Notes: generated by a model from the sequence alone, not told the origin. Shown: positions 24,894 to 33,011, numbered from the stretch's first letter. The stretch: DNA of 33,011 nt from CAYOOT01 sp964405665 (GCA_964405665.1 CAYOOT010000022.1:1-33011); one strand, 5' to 3'. Translations and numbers: made by a program.

Positions 24894-25028
24894 ATGTTTA
24901 AATTTTTTAAATTAGGAATTTTATTAACTATATTAAGTTTAACAAATAATAAACTAGTACAAGAGCAAGGAGCAGCAGTTAGCGGAGTAAAAAACTCTGG
25001 AGCAAATATCAATGGGGGAAAAAGATAA
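24894..25028 (+). CDS. Candidate 44-residue small secreted or membrane peptide
   Basis: An ATG at 24894 opens a 44-residue frame ending with TAA at 25026-25028. The peptide begins MFKFFKLGILLTILSLT, a basic start plus hydrophobic core like a short signal peptide, and continues with a Gly/Asn/Ser-rich part containing GAAVSGVKNSGANINGGKR. GGGAG lies ten bases before the ATG, and a weak promoter-like pair lies at 24836-24863. The tail faintly recalls entericidin-like peptides but has no lipobox Cys. The frame ends six bases from the convergent doxX stop codon. A chance frame of this size is possible, so the call is tentative. Confidence 0.4.
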   Translation: MFKFFKLGILLTILSLTNNKLVQEQGAAVSGVKNSGANINGGKR

Positions 25029-25034
25029 TATAAT

Positions 25035-25520
25035 CTAAAGAGGTAGGTCTTTAGATTTTCGAAAATAGTAAGACAATATGCGATCGACAGAAAATTTACC
25101 TGCTCCAAAAAACAAGACCAGTAAGCTTGTTAACATAAACAAAAATGGCGTAGCTTTAAGAAATTGATCGGGATCGTTAAAAATGTTTCTCACCGCTTCA
25201 TTATCTGCTGTGATGTAAGCAATAATCATTGTAAAAACTAGAGGTATGGTGGCAATACGAGAGGCAAGACCTAACAAGAGACATAAGCCTCCAAAACATT
25301 CTGTCATACTTGCCAAATAGGCATTGATTTCAGGAAAGGGAATATTTAGGTCAGTAAAAAATTTAACAACGAATGGAATATCTTTTAGCTTTCCTAATCC
25401 TGTTTTGAAAAAGGCATATCCAAAATAGAGCCGAAGAATTAGCAATAAAACATCCTGAAGAGAATTCATTAAACGAACATGAGTGTTATAGATGGTAAGT
25501 AATTTTGCCGGGATTTTCAT
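25035..25520 (-). CDS. DoxX family membrane protein
   Basis: This protein of about 161 residues (from the ATG at 25520) has four predicted membrane helices and the DoxX pattern. LLLILRLYFGYAFFKTGLGKL is followed by FFTDLNIPFPEINAYLASMTECFGGLCLLLGLASR, and the last helix is FLFMLTSLLVLFFGAGKFSVDRIL. DoxX-like proteins are inner-membrane proteins of varied or unknown role, some tied to quinones or thiol stress. The frame is open upstream to 25664, but that would run into the divergent ABC gene. A start at 25469 (MNSLQDV) would give a more usual short N-terminus. It is transcribed alone. Confidence 0.82.
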   Translation of the reverse strand: MKIPAKLLTIYNTHVRLMNSLQDVLLLILRLYFGYAFFKTGLGKLKDIPFVVKFFTDLNIPFPEINAYLASMTECFGGLCLLLGLASRIATIPLVFTMIIAYITADNEAVRNIFNDPDQFLKATPFLFMLTSLLVLFFGAGKFSVDRILSYYFRKSKDLPL

Positions 25521-25577
25521 GTTCTTAATTTTATAATAAGTGGTAACTTGAAGCAATTGATTAATTTCCAATAAGTC

Positions 25578-25606
25578 TTGGTAAAATATTGATCTTAGGA
25601 TATAAA
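25578..25606 (+). promoter_or_regulatory. Candidate promoter for the Gld-like transporter cluster
   Basis: TTGGTA (25578-25583) and TATAAA (25601-25606) are 17 bases apart and match the sigma-70 consensus at 4 of 6 and 5 of 6 positions. Transcription would begin near 25613, about 22 bases before the ATG of the ATPase gene. Confidence 0.45.
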
Positions 25607-25634
25607 GTTGGCCTAATTTAGGATCAATTTCAGT

Positions 25635-26348
25635 ATGCTTGAGCTTTTTAATCTCAGTAAACAATACGGAAGGACTTTGGCAGTAAGAGATCTTTCTTTT
25701 AAGGTAGCGGAAGGAGAAATTGTAGGTTTGCTTGGACCAAATGGTGCCGGGAAAACTACCACAATGCGTATGCTCACTACTTTTCTTCCTCCCAGTTCTG
25801 GTACTGCTTTAGTTGCCGGTTATGATATTTTAAAGCAAGGACATTCGGTTAGAGAAAATATCGGATATTTGCCGGAAACCCCTCCACTCTATCCGGAATT
25901 GACAGTAAAAGAATATTTAACTTTTATCGCTAAAATCAAAGGTGTCTCCGGAAATTTAACAGCAGCAGTAAATGAAGTAGTTTTAAGTTGTGGACTTAAA
26001 GATATGCAGCATAAGCTCTGTGGCCAACTCTCTAAAGGTTTTCGTCAAAGAGTGGGACTGGCCCATGCCTTGGTCCATCAACCTAAAGTAATTATTCTTG
26101 ATGAACCAACCAGTGGTTTGGATCCTGCCCAGATTATTGAAATTCGACAATTAATTAAAAGTTTAAGAGGAAAACATACCGTAATCCTCAGCACTCATAT
26201 TCTTCCGGAAGTTGTGGAAACATGTTCTCGTGTAATAATTATTGCTCATGGAAGAATGAAAGTTGAAGGCGATTTGAAAGAATTTACTCGAGAGAAAAGT
26301 TTGGAAAAGAGATTCTTGGAAGTAGTTTCCAGCGAAGAGGGAATTTAA
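25635..26348 (+). CDS. ABC transporter ATPase, GldA-like
   Basis: This 237-residue cytoplasmic ATPase powers the adjacent permease. Walker A is GPNGAGKT (34-41), the Q-loop region is GYLPETPPLY (77-86), the signature is LSKGF (132-136), Walker B is VIILDEP (152-158), and the switch His is His188 in STHIL. The GYLPE-PPLY segment and overall pattern are those of the GldA/NatA-type subfamily. In Bacteroidetes GldA works with GldF and GldG in gliding. In other bacteria the same trio occurs without gliding, and its substrate is unknown. It is the first gene of a five-gene run and is preceded by a good promoter-like sequence. Confidence 0.92.
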   Translation: MLELFNLSKQYGRTLAVRDLSFKVAEGEIVGLLGPNGAGKTTTMRMLTTFLPPSSGTALVAGYDILKQGHSVRENIGYLPETPPLYPELTVKEYLTFIAKIKGVSGNLTAAVNEVVLSCGLKDMQHKLCGQLSKGFRQRVGLAHALVHQPKVIILDEPTSGLDPAQIIEIRQLIKSLRGKHTVILSTHILPEVVETCSRVIIIAHGRMKVEGDLKEFTREKSLEKRFLEVVSSEEGI

Positions 26349-26358
26349 TCCATCTTTC

Positions 26359-26383
26359 GCTATTTGCTTTATTGGCAAATAGC
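26359..26383 (+). repeat. Intercistronic hairpin between ATPase and permease genes
   Basis: GCTATTTGC (26359-26367) and GCAAATAGC (26375-26383) are perfect inverted copies around TTTATTG. No T tract follows, so it is unlikely to be a simple terminator. A second small inverted repeat, GAGG-ATTAAC-CCTC, follows at about 26388-26401. The hairpin could shield the 3' end of the ATPase message or reduce read-through into the permease genes. Confidence 0.6.
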
Positions 26384-26482
26384 TTCAGAGGATTAACCCT
26401 CAGGAGCTGTGAAAAATTATATATATATAAGTATTATGAGATTTACAGAGATAATTATTTACCGCGGCAAAGGATGGGTTAA

Positions 26483-27241
26483 ATGAAAAATATCCTGGCA
26501 ATTGTCGGAAAAGATTTAAGATCTGCTTTTGTAACTCCTATTGCGTATGTAGTGATTACTGCTTATGTGTTTTTATCAGGTTTCTTCTTTTTTACGCTTT
26601 TGCAACAATATAATTCTATTGCCGAAACGGCCTCATTTTATCGCCAAAGTCCGAATTTAAATGAGTGGGTGGTTTATCCTTTTTTCCAAACAATGGAGAT
26701 AGTTTTAATTTTTCTTAGTCCCCTTCTGACAATGCGTTCTTTTAGCGAAGAAAGAGCAAGTGGTACTTTCGAAATGTTGATTACCTCCCCTCTAAAAGTA
26801 AGTGATTTGGTTTTAGGTAAAACTGTTGGAGTCTGGGGCGTATCTTTAATTATGCTGATCTTGTCTTTTGTTTATCCTTTGGTGCTAATTGCTTATACCG
26901 ATGTGGAAGTAATGCCGATTCTTATTGGTTTTTTAGGAATGGTTCTCTTTACTTTTTCTTTTTTGGCGTTGGGGGTAGCTGTTTCCAGTTTTACAAAAAA
27001 TCAAACAGTGGCGGGAATTATTAGTTTGGTTTTACTTTTAGTATTTTATGTAATTGATGCCCCCAGTAATCAAATGCATGGGCTAGCAGCGAGTTTTTTT
27101 AAATATCTTGCCCCAGCCAATCACGCTGAATTAATGCTCAAAGGAGTTCTGGAAGGAAGTGATTTAGTTTATTTTATCAGTGTTATTCTTTTTGGAATAT
27201 TTTTATCGAATCGAGCAATCGAAGCGGAACGTTGGCGTTAA
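26483..27241 (+). CDS. ABC transporter permease, GldF-like
   Basis: This 252-residue inner-membrane permease has six predicted helices (about 12-38, 56-80, 106-128, 146-170, 176-196 and 226-244). Between helices 2 and 3 lies RSFSEERASGTFEMLITSPLKVSDLVLGK, the loop typical of ABC-2 permeases that contact the ATPase. The N-terminus (MKNILAIVGKDLRSAFVTPIAYVV) is GldF-like. A ribosome site AAAGGA precedes the ATG. A 134-base gap with a hairpin separates it from the ATPase gene, but both lie on the same strand and form one transporter with the GldG-like protein. Confidence 0.9.
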   Translation: MKNILAIVGKDLRSAFVTPIAYVVITAYVFLSGFFFFTLLQQYNSIAETASFYRQSPNLNEWVVYPFFQTMEIVLIFLSPLLTMRSFSEERASGTFEMLITSPLKVSDLVLGKTVGVWGVSLIMLILSFVYPLVLIAYTDVEVMPILIGFLGMVLFTFSFLALGVAVSSFTKNQTVAGIISLVLLLVFYVIDAPSNQMHGLAASFFKYLAPANHAELMLKGVLEGSDLVYFISVILFGIFLSNRAIEAERWR

Positions 27242-27325
27242 AGATGGGGCATGATTTTTTAATACAGAAGTATTGTAACAAGGAAAAAAGCAAAGTCGGA
27301 TTTTGGAGATAAAGTTACTTTAAAT

Positions 27326-28927
27326 ATGAATAGAACAGCAAAGTTTTTTGGAATAGTCGGTATTATCTTGATTCTCTTTGGAATAGCGGCACAATTCCTA
27401 GTGGAATACGATGATTTTTATTTGGTACCCCTTCATTTATCTTTGGGAATTTTATTTTTGGTTCTCTTTTTATTAAGAGGAGGATTAGGAAGCTTAAAAT
27501 CTCATTCTCTAAAAAGGAAAGCAGCTTTTGGAACTTCCGTAGCGATTTATTCACTATTATTTATTTTAATTTTATTTTTTTCGAATTTTTTTGTCAGTCG
27601 ACATGAGTTTTTACATTATGACAGCACCGAGCAAAAAGTTTTTACACTCGCTGATAAAACTCAAGCAGTTTTAAAGGCTCTGAAAGAGCCCGTAATTATT
27701 CGAGCATTTTATGTTTCTAAAATTGATGCCGCCGCAGAAGCTTTACTTAATCGCTATGCCAAAGCCAGTGAAAATTTTAAATGGCAATTAATTGATCCTG
27801 AAAAAAATCCCGGTCTGATGGATAAATATGGTATTAATCAATCGGCAACATTACATTTTTCTTTTGAAAATCAAAACAACACTAAACAGGCAAAAGTTGT
27901 AAAAGATATTACCGAACAGGAAATTACCAATGCTTTGCAAAAACTGGAGAGAAGTTCGGAAAAAGTTATTTATGCATTAAGCGGTCATGGGGAAGGCGAT
28001 ATTAGTGCTCCCTATGAAAATGGTTTTTTATTTCTCAGTGAAGCCATTCAAGGGGAGAATATTACAGTTAAAACCCTTGATTTATCAGCGGTGGGAAGTG
28101 TTCCAGCTGATGCCAGCTCATTGTTAATAATTGCATCCAAGAAAGATTATCTTGATTCAGAGCGCAAGGCGATTGAAGATTATTTTAAGAATGGAGGAAA
28201 TGGAATTTTTCTTGCTGAACCCAAGGCAAGTTTGGAAATCGCCAACTTCTTAAGACCTCTGGGAATTAATGTAGGCAATGATTTAATTGTCGATCAAATT
28301 TTAAGCAAATATACTGGTCCGGGATTGGGAGTAGAACCAATTGTTGCCAGTTATGGAGTGCATCAAATTACCAATAATTTTAAAGGTGAAACCGTTTATA
28401 AAACAGTTTCTTCTATAACCAAAGCCTTAAACACTCCTGCCTCAGCAGATTTAGTGGAGTTGGCATTTACGGGGGTAAATAGTTGGGCGGAAAAAAACCT
28501 CGATCAACTTTTTAGTGAAAAACCAACAGCAGTCTATGAGGAAAGTGATCTCAAAGGTCCGGTGTCAATTGCTGTCGCTTTTGAGGGAGAATATCCTAAA
28601 GGAAGTTTTATCAGAGAAAGTGAGTTGGGAAATAACAATCAAAAATCTGCTAACTCCAAAAAAATCAGAATTGTTGTTTTTGGAGATTCAGAGTTTGTAA
28701 ATAATTCAAATCTGAGAAAAGTTTATAATAGTGATTTTTTTCTCAATGCCACAAATTGGGTTATGGGGCAGGGTGAAGAAATTATTATTGCTACCAGAAA
28801 TTTTAGAAGAACAGAAAAAATTTTACATGGTTCACAATTTAATTCTATTTTTGTAGTAAGTTGTATCATTTTTCCTGAGTTGCTTCTGATCTTTGGCTTG
28901 GGCGTTTGGTGGTCAAGAAAAATCTGA
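27326..28927 (+). CDS. GldG-like ABC transporter auxiliary protein
   Basis: This 533-residue inner-membrane protein matches the GldG/ABC-type uncharacterised transport family. Three N-terminal helices lie at about 9-26, 34-50 and 70-90. A large extracytoplasmic part follows: YDSTEQKVFTLADKTQAVLKALKEPVIIRAFYV (about 98-130), then VIYALSGHGEGDI (about 215-227). A late segment, IRIVVFGDSEFVNN, resembles a sugar-isomerase/GATase-like fold. A last helix lies near the C-terminus (about 508-528). GldG is thought to form the transporter with GldF. The stop is one base before the DUF4340 start, so the two are coupled. Confidence 0.88.
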   Translation: MNRTAKFFGIVGIILILFGIAAQFLVEYDDFYLVPLHLSLGILFLVLFLLRGGLGSLKSHSLKRKAAFGTSVAIYSLLFILILFFSNFFVSRHEFLHYDSTEQKVFTLADKTQAVLKALKEPVIIRAFYVSKIDAAAEALLNRYAKASENFKWQLIDPEKNPGLMDKYGINQSATLHFSFENQNNTKQAKVVKDITEQEITNALQKLERSSEKVIYALSGHGEGDISAPYENGFLFLSEAIQGENITVKTLDLSAVGSVPADASSLLIIASKKDYLDSERKAIEDYFKNGGNGIFLAEPKASLEIANFLRPLGINVGNDLIVDQILSKYTGPGLGVEPIVASYGVHQITNNFKGETVYKTVSSITKALNTPASADLVELAFTGVNSWAEKNLDQLFSEKPTAVYEESDLKGPVSIAVAFEGEYPKGSFIRESELGNNNQKSANSKKIRIVVFGDSEFVNNSNLRKVYNSDFFLNATNWVMGQGEEIIIATRNFRRTEKILHGSQFNSIFVVSCIIFPELLLIFGLGVWWSRKI

Positions 28928-28928
28928 A

Positions 28929-30350
28929 ATGAGTAAGCAAAAAGCTTTATTAATGGCGATTATTCTTATTTTGTTTGGGATTTTTATTTTCCAAACAGAA
29001 CGCCAGGAATTTTTGGAAAAAAGTGCTTTAGAAAAGCCTGCTGAATTAATTCTTGGTGATATCAAGGAAGAGCAAATAAAACAAATTATTGTAGTTGCTC
29101 CTACAAATTCTTATCGTTTGCAAAAGACAAATAATAATCGTTGGATTTTAATCAAACCTGAAGGAGTTCCGGCAAATCCGGAAATGGTTTCAACGCTAAT
29201 TAAATCACTTTTAAAACTAAGTGCAAAAAATATTATTGAAGCAAATGAAATTGAACATGATCAAAGCCTCTATGGCTTAGTTCCGCCAAATATGATGCTT
29301 ACTTTGGAGGGGGATTTTGGCAAACGTATTTTTAGCTTTGGAAAAAAGGTAGAAGCAAGTGGCAGAAGATATTTGCAAAGTGAAAACGATCAAAGATTTT
29401 TTCTTGTCGAGAATAATATTTTTAATCTGTTAAATGCTTCTCTTGATCAAATTTTCAATAAAAATCCTTTTCATTTGGAAAGCGCAAAAATTACTGAATT
29501 TTCTTTGCGCCGTGATGATGGTGAAGATTTAAGGTTTTTCAGAGACGGCGATCAAAAGCAATGGAAATTTAGGTCTCTTTCCAAGAGCAATGGAAGTGAG
29601 ATGATCAATCAGGAATTCAAAGCGGATAATAATTTTATTGAACAAAAGCTTTCAGCTTTTAATAAATTGAAAGCTCAACATGTTTCGGAATTAACGGCAG
29701 AGACTCTGGCTTTGTATGGTTTAAAAGTACCTAAGCTTTCGTTCAATATTGTGATGGACGATGATTCCGAACTTAATTTTTTAGTGGGTGAAGGAATCAG
29801 TATGGATGCATTAAATCCTGAAACCATAGATCCGGATATCGGCACCTTAAGTCCTCAGCTGGCATTTTATATTAAGTTGCAAGGTGCAGATTATATATAT
29901 CAAATTCCTCATGTGTTTTTTTCTGATTTCTTACAACCGGCTTATATTTTCCAAAACAAAACACCTTTCTCTGAAATTAAAAAAGAAGAGATCGAAAAGA
30001 TTATTTTAAAAAACAACAGCGAAATAAAAGAAGCTTCAGAAAGCTCCGATTCCGCTTTATTTGAAAAACTATTCGGCATTTTGCAAAATTTTTCAGTGAT
30101 TAGTTATCAGGTAATAAATTTCGAGGATAAAAAAATATTGGGACTGACTGAACCAGCATGGAGCTTAGAATGTATTTTGAAAAATTCGAAAAACACATTG
30201 TCTATTAGTCTAGGAAATGAATTAAAAACTAAGCAGCAGCAATCTAAGTCACCTGGGAGCAAGCCCCCGGCCTGGATTGAGCTTAAATTAATTGATGGTT
30301 CTACTATCCCTGCCCTGGCAAGTTATGATATTTATAGCAAGCTGAAGTAA
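28929..30350 (+). CDS. DUF4340 membrane-anchored protein of the Gld-like cluster
   Basis: From the ATG at 28929 this protein has 473 residues. An earlier in-frame start would overlap the GldG-like gene by 35 bases, and this ATG sits one base after that gene's stop. One N-terminal helix lies at about 6-22 (ALLMAIILILFGIFIFQ). The rest is predicted extracytoplasmic and built of repeated beta units, each with a stretch like YGLVPPNMMLTLEG or YGLKVPKLSFNIVM. This repeat is characteristic of DUF4340, which regularly sits beside GldA/F/G-like genes outside Bacteroidetes. The role is unknown. It may receive or shape whatever the transporter moves. Confidence 0.85.
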   Translation: MSKQKALLMAIILILFGIFIFQTERQEFLEKSALEKPAELILGDIKEEQIKQIIVVAPTNSYRLQKTNNNRWILIKPEGVPANPEMVSTLIKSLLKLSAKNIIEANEIEHDQSLYGLVPPNMMLTLEGDFGKRIFSFGKKVEASGRRYLQSENDQRFFLVENNIFNLLNASLDQIFNKNPFHLESAKITEFSLRRDDGEDLRFFRDGDQKQWKFRSLSKSNGSEMINQEFKADNNFIEQKLSAFNKLKAQHVSELTAETLALYGLKVPKLSFNIVMDDDSELNFLVGEGISMDALNPETIDPDIGTLSPQLAFYIKLQGADYIYQIPHVFFSDFLQPAYIFQNKTPFSEIKKEEIEKIILKNNSEIKEASESSDSALFEKLFGILQNFSVISYQVINFEDKKILGLTEPAWSLECILKNSKNTLSISLGNELKTKQQQSKSPGSKPPAWIELKLIDGSTIPALASYDIYSKLK

Positions 30351-30385
30351 GCACTCATAAATACTACTTTCAATCAGACCGAGGA

Positions 30386-32818
30386 ATGTTTCGTAAATTT
30401 TTCAAATTTTTAATTGTCTTTAGTTTTGTTCTTGGTTTTTTAGCTTTGTGTGTAGGAACAGCAGTCGGCTTTTATTTTTATCACCGCTACACAAGAGATT
30501 TACCGCAAATTGAAAGCTTAAAAGACTATCAACCCAAAGCTGTAACTTCCATCTATTCCGATAACGGAACACTTATTGCGGAAGCTTACGATGAACCTTG
30601 TCGTCGCTATCCGGTTGCAATTCAAGATATTCCTTTGGTGGTGCGCAATGCTTTTTTAGCGGCAGAAGATGCCGATTTTTATAATCATCCGGGAATTGAT
30701 TTTGTCAGTATTCTGCGAGCGGCATATAAAAATGTCGTTCATGGAAAAGTCCGGCAAGGGGCCTCCACTATTACTCAACAAACTGTCAAATCTCTCTTAT
30801 TGAGCAGAGAAAAATCAATTGAAAGAAAAGTTAAAGAAGCAATTCTTTCCTATCGTCTAGAAAGATATTTAACGAAAGATGAAATCTTCTCAATTTATTT
30901 GAATGAAATATTTTTAGGTTCTGCGGCCTGTGGGGTGAAAGCCGCTGCCAAAATGCATTTTCATAAAGGCTTAGAACAACTTTCTGTGGCAGAGGCTGCC
31001 TTTTTGGCAGCTCTTCCTCAACGACCCAGCGAACTAACCAATCCCAAGCATAGAACAGCCGCTTTAATGCGTCAGCGTTATGTAATCGAACAAATGCTTA
31101 GAAAGAAAATGATTACTCAACAGGAATTTAATGAAGCTGAGCGGTTCAAACTGAAAATTCATCCTTATGATGAGAAAACAATTTTTGCAGCACCATATTA
31201 TTCGAGCCATATTATTAATTCAGTTTTGCCCGGTATTTTACAAAAGGTAGATAAATATATCACGGCAGGAAATCCCGGAGGATATGAAGTTCAGACATCG
31301 GTCGATTTGAAGGCTACTGAGCAAGCAAGTAATGCCTTAGAGAAGGGTCTTCGAGAGGTAGATAAGAGACAAGGCTGGCGGGGGCCAATTAATAATGAAA
31401 AAGAGAAAGTTGCCGAAAAAATATTATCAGAAAAAGATATTCTGGAAAATCATGTTTACAAAGCGAAAGTGACAAAAGTTGGCCCCGAAGCTGGAATGCT
31501 GACTGTGCAAGTGGGCGCTTTAGAAGGAATACTTAATATCAAGAATGCTTCCTGGGCGAAAAGATATTTTAAAGATAATGAAGTTAGGGGAATTGAGCCC
31601 GGAAAAATGATTAAATTGGGAGATTGGATTGAAGTTTCTCTTGATCAGGACAAAGAGAAAGATAAGAATAAGGATAAAGAAAATGATAAGCAAATTAAAA
31701 AGAGCGACAATACTTTAATCGCTTTTAAATTAGATCAAAGTCCCGAATTAGAAGCGGCATTTGTTTTGACTAATGCTTTTAGTGGAGAAATAAAAGTAAT
31801 TCTGGGAGGTTATGATTATCAAAGAAGCAAATTCAATCGTGCAACTTCAGCATTAAGGCAGCCCGGCTCTTCTTTCAAGCCTTTTGTTTATGCTTCAGCA
31901 ATTGAGAGTTTAAATTATACTCCAGTAACAATTGTTCCTGATTCACCGATCTCTTTAGTGGCAGGAAATGGAGAACTTTGGACACCGGGGAATTTTGATG
32001 GAAAGTTTTTAGGACCAATTACTTTACGCACAGCTTTACAACGATCCCGAAACGTAGTTTCGGTTTATTTAATTCAAAAACTGGGTATAGAACGAGTTAT
32101 TGAAATGGCCAGGCGATTGGGCATTACCACAGATATTCAACCCAATCTTTCTATCTCTCTTGGGTCTTCTGAAGTTTATATGTTAGAGCTTGTGCGGGCA
32201 TATGGAGCATTTGCTACGGGCGGTTTATTGGCTGACCCTCTATTTATTAAAGAAATAAAAGATCGACATGGGAAAATAATTTATCAACAATTGCCTCACG
32301 CCAAGAGAGTGCTCAAAGAGGAAGATGCTTTTTTAATGGCCAACATGATGAAGGGTGTTGTGGAGAGAGGAACTGCCACTGTTTTAAAGAGTCTGGAAAA
32401 GCCCATGGCCGGAAAAACTGGGACGACCAATGATCAGATGGATGCTTGGTTTATTGGCTATACTCCGGAATGGGTAGGAGGTGTTTGGACCGGCTATGAT
32501 CTTAAAAAAACAATTGGAAAAATGGAAACCGGAGGAAAGGTTTCTGCTCCAATAATGCTTTATTTTTTACAAGATTTTTTAGCAAACACACCAGGACTTG
32601 ATTTTATTGTTCCAGAAAATATGGTTGCCGTACCAATTGATCTGGAATCGGGACATGTAGTTTCTCCAAGTAATTCTAATGCTTTTATAGAATATTTTAA
32701 AAGTGGAACTGAACCTAAACCTTATACAGAACCTAGTCCGGAAGAAGAGTCTGTTAGTACAGATGAGCCAGTAGAAACTTCTCAACCAGAAGAACCTACA
32801 ACTGAAGCTGTAGATTAA
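30386..32818 (+). CDS. mrcA: Class A penicillin-binding protein, PBP1A type
   Basis: This 810-residue enzyme polymerises glycan strands and cross-links their peptides. A single helix lies at about 7-32. The GT51 transglycosylase domain (about 50-225) has the catalytic Glu94 in AAEDADFYNHPG, GASTITQQ (125-132), and the second Glu151 in KVKEAILSYRLER. An OB-like insert (about 355-450) contains a Lys/Asp/Glu-only run at about 421-438. The transpeptidase domain has SxxK at Ser495-Lys498, SRN at 554-556 and KTG at 677-679, so both activities look intact. The tail from about 778 is Glu/Pro/Thr-rich. A GAGG ribosome site sits next to the ATG. It follows the DUF4340 gene by 35 bases, and no terminator is visible after it. 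Confidence 0.95.
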   Translation: MFRKFFKFLIVFSFVLGFLALCVGTAVGFYFYHRYTRDLPQIESLKDYQPKAVTSIYSDNGTLIAEAYDEPCRRYPVAIQDIPLVVRNAFLAAEDADFYNHPGIDFVSILRAAYKNVVHGKVRQGASTITQQTVKSLLLSREKSIERKVKEAILSYRLERYLTKDEIFSIYLNEIFLGSAACGVKAAAKMHFHKGLEQLSVAEAAFLAALPQRPSELTNPKHRTAALMRQRYVIEQMLRKKMITQQEFNEAERFKLKIHPYDEKTIFAAPYYSSHIINSVLPGILQKVDKYITAGNPGGYEVQTSVDLKATEQASNALEKGLREVDKRQGWRGPINNEKEKVAEKILSEKDILENHVYKAKVTKVGPEAGMLTVQVGALEGILNIKNASWAKRYFKDNEVRGIEPGKMIKLGDWIEVSLDQDKEKDKNKDKENDKQIKKSDNTLIAFKLDQSPELEAAFVLTNAFSGEIKVILGGYDYQRSKFNRATSALRQPGSSFKPFVYASAIESLNYTPVTIVPDSPISLVAGNGELWTPGNFDGKFLGPITLRTALQRSRNVVSVYLIQKLGIERVIEMARRLGITTDIQPNLSISLGSSEVYMLELVRAYGAFATGGLLADPLFIKEIKDRHGKIIYQQLPHAKRVLKEEDAFLMANMMKGVVERGTATVLKSLEKPMAGKTGTTNDQMDAWFIGYTPEWVGGVWTGYDLKKTIGKMETGGKVSAPIMLYFLQDFLANTPGLDFIVPENMVAVPIDLESGHVVSPSNSNAFIEYFKSGTEPKPYTEPSPEEESVSTDEPVETSQPEEPTTEAVD

Positions 32819-32946
32819 TTTAAAATAGAACAAATCAAAAGATAGAGCAGCTCTAAGAAGTATAATATTGAGGAGCGGACTTTAGGGCATCTCTAAAAAT
32901 TAGGTAGAATAATTGTTTGGGATGTTTAAATTATGAAAATTTATTT

Positions 32947-32975
32947 GTAGGGGCACCCATAAAGGCTGCCCCTAC
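32947..32975. repeat. GTAGGGGC-type palindrome, copy 2
   Basis: GTAGGGGCA (32947-32955) and TGCCCCTAC (32967-32975) are perfect inverted copies, with CCC-ATAAA-GGC inside giving two more pairs after one mismatch. The inner sequence, read in reverse complement, matches 7132-7158. It lies after the PBP1A gene in a 193-base stretch to the window end that shows no gene. A smaller palindrome, TAGAGCAGCTCTA, lies at 32843-32855 in the same stretch. Confidence 0.85.
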
Positions 32976-33011
32976 ATTGTTAATAGCCAAAATAAAATGT
33001 TTGTAAGAAAC

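Noticed and set aside
24857..25108. Minus-strand 83-codon frame between doxX and the DUF4142 gene
   Set aside because: It runs into the 3' end of doxX, has no ribosome site, and shows no domain. It is probably a chance frame opposite the small plus-strand ORF.
25521..25664. Extended N-terminus for the DoxX protein
   Set aside because: It would overlap the divergent ABC ATPase start and its promoter-like sequence, and DoxX proteins begin close to the first helix.
25635..28927. Evidence of gliding motility
   Set aside because: Only the GldA/F/G-like trio is present. The motor and secretion genes of Bacteroidetes gliding are not seen, and the trio is common in non-gliding bacteria.

Overview
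The window looks like chromosome from an AT-rich (roughly one third G+C by eye) Gram-negative bacterium. The envelope genes argue for an outer-membrane-bearing, proteobacterium-like cell: a MepM-type peptidoglycan endopeptidase, the lytic transglycosylase MltG, a class A penicillin-binding protein, and several exported periplasmic-type proteins. RlmD, ArfB and YgjP-type genes fit the same picture. I cannot place it to a phylum; a deltaproteobacterial, bdellovibrionotal or related uncultured lineage is a guess from gene content only. No tRNA, rRNA, CRISPR array, phage gene or transposase was seen.

Layout. Bases 1-54 are a heptamer tandem repeat. Bases 81-3535 hold three minus-strand genes (mepM-like, rlmD, a HAD phosphatase). 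A 14-bp perfect palindrome that overlaps a promoter-like sequence separates mepM from a long plus-strand run (3611-13997): ruvX, mltG, a 677-residue membrane protein with a huge Lys/Glu/Gln-rich tail, a MoxR ATPase, a DUF58 protein, a BatA-like protein, a large VWA/amidotransferase-like/VWA protein and a small exported coiled-coil protein. Start/stop overlaps of 1-8 bases tie many of these together. A 2-hydroxyacid dehydrogenase and a SulP transporter follow. At the convergent sulP/trpA junction sits a roughly 96-bp near-perfect palindrome of the TTTGCGAGCGAAGCGAAGC type.

Bases 16926-19844 are a compact minus-strand trpCBA operon lacking trpF. Next come arfB (plus), then a translationally coupled minus-strand pair made of a DUF1338 2-oxoadipate dioxygenase-type enzyme and a LivJ/LivK-type binding protein. 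Beyond these lie a radical-SAM remnant whose iron-sulfur motif has been deleted, a small exported helical protein, a YgjP/DUF45 metalloprotein, a DUF4142 exported protein, a candidate 44-residue small ORF and a DoxX membrane protein. The last part (25635-32818) is a plus-strand cluster: a GldA-like ATPase, a GldF-like permease, a GldG-like auxiliary protein, a DUF4340 protein and a PBP1A-type peptidoglycan synthase.

Functionally, peptidoglycan and envelope maintenance dominates: MepM cuts cross-links, MltG ends glycan strands, and PBP1A polymerises and cross-links. The MoxR/VWA module and the Gld-like transporter are two membrane machines of unknown substrate placed next to these enzymes. The most interesting items are the MoxR module with its extreme charged-tail protein, the DUF1338/binding-protein pair, the deleted radical-SAM gene, the two families of dispersed palindromes and the palindrome between mepM and ruvX.
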